From: Larix sibirica
Lineage: Eukaryota; Streptophyta; Pinopsida; Pinales; Pinaceae
Assembly: GCA_004151065.3 (NCBI GenBank)
Contig: NWUY0300011103.1
Coordinates: forward strand, 90,477-101,547
Length of the DNA stretch: 11,071 nt
Direction: 5' to 3'
Shown: positions 7,901-11,071 of the stretch, piece by piece
Layout: each line of letters starts with the position of its first letter
How positions within the stretch are numbered: position 1 is the first letter of the stretch
Notes under the pieces: model-generated
Databases searched by the model: none
Told to the model about the DNA's origin: nothing
What the model saw: the letters and a program-made list of their open reading frames with translations, nothing else
Program-made: the position numbers and the translations under genes

Positions 7901-8308
7901 CTAGTCAGTCGGTTCAATCTTATATTTCTCATTTCACTAGACTCCAAGTACAATCATCAATCATAGATCTAGAACCCATTCTCTATATAAAATTTATTAC
8001 TATTTTATTTCCTTCTTTGTGCATTGAAATTGACGATTTTCATTGTGATAACCTCACTAAATCCTTTAATAATTTTCTCACATCATATGCATGTTGTGGA
8101 AATATCCTCCATTTTGTCCTCGCTCCTCCATTCACCACCTTCAATTTGCATGGCCTCTAATACTATGCCTATGACATACTCTCCTACATATCATATCCCC
8201 TCTTATTGATTATTCCATAAATATGGCACATTCATCTGATGAGTTCCGTGTGTTATTGCATCAATCCCTTCCCGGGCCTTATTATCTTAATAACATGGCA
8301 CATCTCCT
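7901..8308 (+). other. Gypsy internal region without recognisable domain
   Basis: This is where the gag C-terminus and aspartic protease should be. I could not find a D-S/T-G protease motif or a CCHC knuckle. A 61-codon open frame (8024-8209) has no recognisable motif. The region may be deleted or too decayed. Confidence 0.45.
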
Positions 8309-9343
8309 ATGCACCGAACACTAGCATTTCATCCACTTGTGTTGTTTTCACTCTCTCAAACCAAACACAAAGGTGTGGAATATCCTCACCCCCTTCAACA
8401 TCTCGTTGATGAGTATATGGATGTCTTTATTGAAACGAAAGAGTTACCTTCACAATGCGACACTAACCATTCTATTGATTTGATTCTTGGTGTCTCCTTG
8501 CCTAATGTCCCTACATACTAGTTATCTCATCTTGAGAGTGAAGAACTAGAGAAATAACTCTGGAAATTCTAGAAACCATGTGCATCCAACCCAACTCCTC
8601 CCCATGTTGATCTCCATCCTTCATCATTCCCAAAAAAGTGCAAACAAATGGAAATTAGTGACTAATTATTGAGCCTTCAAACAAATTATAGTAAAAAATA
8701 AGTATCCTCTTCCACAAATTGAGAATCTGTTGGATCATTTGGTTGAGGATTGATATTTTGATAATCTGGGCCTCCAATCAAGATATCATTAGGTCTACAT
8801 GAATACAAGTGACATTTGGGAACCAAATTTTAAAACAAAATTTGGACTTTTTGAATGGTTGATTATGCCATTTAGGCTCACCAATGCTCCTACTATATTT
8901 ATGAGACTTATCAATGATATAAATTTCCTACATGACATTTGGGATGTTATGTGATCATTTGTATTGGGGACATATTTTGATTTAGGAAATATTGGATGGA
9001 GCACCTTCACTATGTCACATTTTGGACCTATTATAGACTCACAAGTTGCAATTGAAATGGCATAAATTTCCTTTGGGGAAAATTGATGTGATATATTTGG
9101 GTTTTTTCATCTCCCACTCTGTTGTTTAACTAGATCCATGACAAATGTGAGAGATATATTGTATTGGTTTGTACCTTGCCCCGTTGTATACCCCATTCCT
9201 CATTTTTTAGATCATGTGTGTGCCTTACATATCCTCTCCAACCATGGGAATTTTTCTTAGACATTTGCACCTAATGAAGTTGTATACACTTAAATAATCT
9301 CTTTTTCTCCACTCTAATACTCCATTTGTGATACCTTTAGCGG
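8309..9343 (+). pseudogene. Gypsy reverse transcriptase and connection, broken
   Basis: Frame 2 gives the pre-RT block LVDEYMDVFIETKELPSQCD and then HSIDLILGVSLPN (about 8408-8509). Frame 3 from 8673 gives VKNKYPLPQIENLLDHL (about 8691-8741), KTKFGLFEWLIMPFRLTNAP (8835-8894) and IFMRLIND. These are the core Ty3/Gypsy RT blocks. The catalytic YxDD region at about 8962-8980 is degraded, with a likely one-base deletion, so the Asp pair is not intact. YLGFFIS at 9094-9114 matches the later FLGFxIS block. A diverged connection (LSNHGNFS near 9230) leads into RNase H. There are several frames and many stops (for example 8519, 8558 and 8576). The enzyme would copy RNA into DNA in the particle, but this copy cannot. 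Confidence 0.85.
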
Positions 9344-9690
9344 CCTTTTGAGATTGATTAGAATGCATCCCAATATGTTATTGGGGTATTCCTCAAGCAA
9401 GATGGCCATCTATTCTCTTATCATACAAAAAAAAATTATAATTCCAAAGTACAGTACAATGCATATGATAAAACGTTGTATGCTCTCATCCAAGCTCTCA
9501 AGCAATGGCGATAACATATATTATGGAAATAAATCATTTAGCACACCAATTATCATCCTCTAATCTTCCTGAATACACAAACAAATTTACAGGAGCATCA
9601 ACACATCAATGGACATCTTATATTCAACAACTCCCATTAGTCATCAAATATAAGGAAGGGAAAAAGCGAATAAAATATACTATATGCTCA
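9344..9690 (+). pseudogene. Gypsy RNase H domain, broken
   Basis: Frame 2 from PFEID at 9344 continues through NASQYVIGVFLKQDGHLFSY, then YNSKVQYNAYDKTLYALIQALKQWR, to a stop at 9512. In Ty3/Gypsy RNase H the first motif is PFE-x-x-CDAS; here the catalytic Asp codon reads Asn (NAS at 9362) after an in-frame TAG. The later HTNYHPLIFLNTQTNLQEH (about 9539-9597) matches the D-H-x-x-L-x-F-L block with its Asp replaced by Asn. The frame then changes to 1 for TSYIQQLPLVIKYKEGKK (about 9616-9669), the usual end of the domain. It lies directly between RT and integrase. Confidence 0.85.
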
Positions 9691-9879
9691 ACCATGCCTC
9701 TTTGTTTATGCTTATTGTTCTCAATTTATACATTCATTTTTATGACAACCAGAAATAGAAATATCATTCAAATTCCTATTATGGTCCTATCATCCACACC
9801 TTGCACTCTCTTATTGAGGTAAATCGAACCCCTTTTTAGATTTCTCTTTATGTTGTGGTTGGTTATATAATGTCAATCA

Positions 9880-10746
9880 ATTTTGTGTGCCCATTATTAA
9901 GGACATGACTCTTCTTAATAAGGAGGCTCATGCTTCTTCTTATGATGGACACTTTTGCATTCATAAAATTCTCCAACATTTACAATGCTATTTATTTCGC
10001 CTACCGTGAAAAAGAAATTCATTTTCTTCTCATAAAGTTACACTCTCTTCAATACCTCTGGGCCTACTAACCATAAAATCAACCTATCCCAACACATTCC
10101 CATCCTTCTGTGACCATGGGAATTGATTGCTTATTTTGCCAGCAAAATCCCTATGATCATCCACTAACATAATGCAATATTTATCACTATCTACCACTTT
10201 TCAAAAATGACCCTCTTCATCTCCTCTACTAAGGAACTAATAGTGCAACAAGTTTCTAATATTTTATTCACATGGGTAAGGGTACATTTTGGTTTCCCCC
10301 TCTCCAATATATCTAATTGGGACTCACATATTCTTTAGTAATTTCTAGAAAAATCTATGGCATTTGTTGGGTTGTCAACTCTGATTTTCCACTACTTTTA
10401 ACCCTCAAATGGACAACCAAATAGATATGGTTAATCAAACACTCTTTCATGGTTTTTGTATGTTGAATCTCAATAAGCATAAACAATGGGATAATTATCT
10501 ACATATTGTCCATCACAACCATACCTGATCAATTCATAGCACTAAATGCTTTTCTCCTTTCAAAGTATGCTACAAGCTTCAACCTATTGCACCCTATGAG
10601 ATCTTGATTGTTCTATCACATGTTCACTCTCCTCACCATCAAAATAAACAACAACATGTTGTATCCATGCATGAAAAAATGGCTCAAATCCATGCACCAT
10701 TTCAGCATGCTCTTATCGACACTAAGTCAGTTATAAATAGAAACTA
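9880..10746 (+). pseudogene. Gypsy integrase, broken
   Basis: Integrase joins element DNA to the host genome. The zinc region remnant is FCVPIIKDMTLLNKEAHAS and then DGHFCIHKILQHL (9880-9980). The catalytic core in frame 1 runs from PWELIAYF (about 10114-10137) through FITIYHFSKMTLFISSTKE (10180-10236), VRVHFGFPLSNISN and WDSH to about 10329. NGQ near 10400 marks the third motif. The first catalytic Asp position reads Tyr (10132), and the second (S-D-R-D in relatives) reads Asn at 10315. The Glu of the QTE motif is lost or reads Asp in a shifted frame. A C-terminal part in frame 2 (10487-10746) keeps PFKVCYKLQPIAPYEIL with only one internal stop (10526). No chromodomain is visible. It is inactive. 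Confidence 0.85.
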
Positions 10747-11071
10747 ATGGTTTAGATGCAAATATCTCGAAAAAATAGGTGGTTTAAAAAAAGGACTCTA
10801 AAAACGAACTTCGGATCACTGTTGCTTCTAACTATGCATTCATATCATCATCAATTAAACTTGGAAATACATTGATGATTTTATTAATTTATCCAATATT
10901 AGAAACCTCTGGTTCTTTGAATAAATTATTTAATTTGGGTTGCCCTTCTTTGCAATATCCTTGAAAGTATTAATAGACGAGCCATCTAGATATTTGATCT
11001 ACCAGATAGCACTCACATTCCCTCTATAACTAACATAGCTATGGAAAAATTTTGTAATTATGTCCTACTCA
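10747..11071 (+). other. AT-rich end of window, possible Gypsy 3' remainder
   Basis: No clear protein block, polypurine tract or 3' LTR was recognised. A purine run AAAAAAAGGA at 10787-10796 could be read as a polypurine tract, but the bases after it (CTCTAA) do not start an LTR. I found no clear copy of the candidate 5' LTR here. Confidence 0.4.

Larger units (their letters stand above)
7068..10750 (+). mobile_element. Decayed Ty3/Gypsy LTR retrotransposon
   Basis: The order is primer site, gag remnant, unrecognised protease region, RT, RNase H, integrase, all on the + strand. Integrase after RNase H is the Ty3/Gypsy order and excludes Copia. The internal span of about 3.7 kb is a little short for a plant Gypsy element. 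This fits internal deletions, since the RT N-terminal part, protease and integrase zinc region look compressed. There are frequent frameshifts and stops in every domain and most catalytic residues are changed, so the copy is dead. It shares no sequence with the LINE at the left. Which Gypsy clade it belongs to cannot be settled by eye, and no chromodomain was recognised. Confidence 0.87.

Noticed and set aside
9505-9822. 105-codon open frame on the + strand
   Set aside because: Only its middle (about 9616-9669) matches Gypsy RNase H. The start and the end are in a frame that does not match the element, so it is a by-product of frameshifts.
1-11071. A new defence, toxin or metabolic system
   Set aside because: Every recognisable coding block belongs to LINE or Ty3/Gypsy proteins. 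No other protein family, CRISPR array or paired RNA-protein unit was seen.

Overview
The window looks like intergenic, repeat-derived DNA from a large-genome seed plant. I found no intact host gene, no tRNA or rRNA gene, no CRISPR array and no bacterial-style operon. The evidence for a plant is the element mix. There is an L1-type LINE with an added RNase H domain, a Ty3/Gypsy element, and LTR-element primer-binding sites of the plant initiator tRNA-Met type. The heavy decay, AT-richness and many stops that fit C-to-T changes suggest old, methylated heterochromatin. A gymnosperm would fit, but the sequence alone does not prove it.

Layout. Positions 1-2560 hold the 3' part of a broken LINE ORF2 on the + strand: reverse transcriptase (about 15-1100), zinc-binding region (about 1345-2060) and RNase H (2135-2560). 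Its reading frame changes repeatedly and the catalytic residues are damaged. The RT is interrupted near 1135-1322 by a block of short AAATATC-like repeats. At 2561-2893, in the LINE C-terminal coding region, sits a very small non-coding LTR element on the - strand. It has two ~139 bp terminal repeats, a tRNA-Met primer site directly next to the 5' LTR, a polypurine tract directly next to the 3' LTR, and only 56 bp between the LTRs. This is a TRIM (terminal-repeat retrotransposon in miniature).

Positions 2894-6634 are mostly unassigned AT-rich DNA. They contain a weak tRNA-derived SINE candidate (about 4114-4215), a 47 bp tandem duplication (4871-4966), a 32 bp duplication (5020-5083) and a nearly perfect 80 bp tandem duplication (5124-5284).

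Positions 7068 to about 10750 hold a decayed Ty3/Gypsy retrotransposon on the + strand, in the order primer-binding site, gag, (unrecognised protease region), RT, RNase H, integrase. A possible 5' LTR lies just upstream and no 3' LTR was recognised before the window ends.

Nothing here works together as a living pathway: the genes are remains of independent mobile elements. The most interesting items are the structurally complete TRIM nested in the LINE, the periodic-repeat insert in the LINE RT, and the recent 80 bp tandem duplication. I see no support for a new defence or metabolic system.
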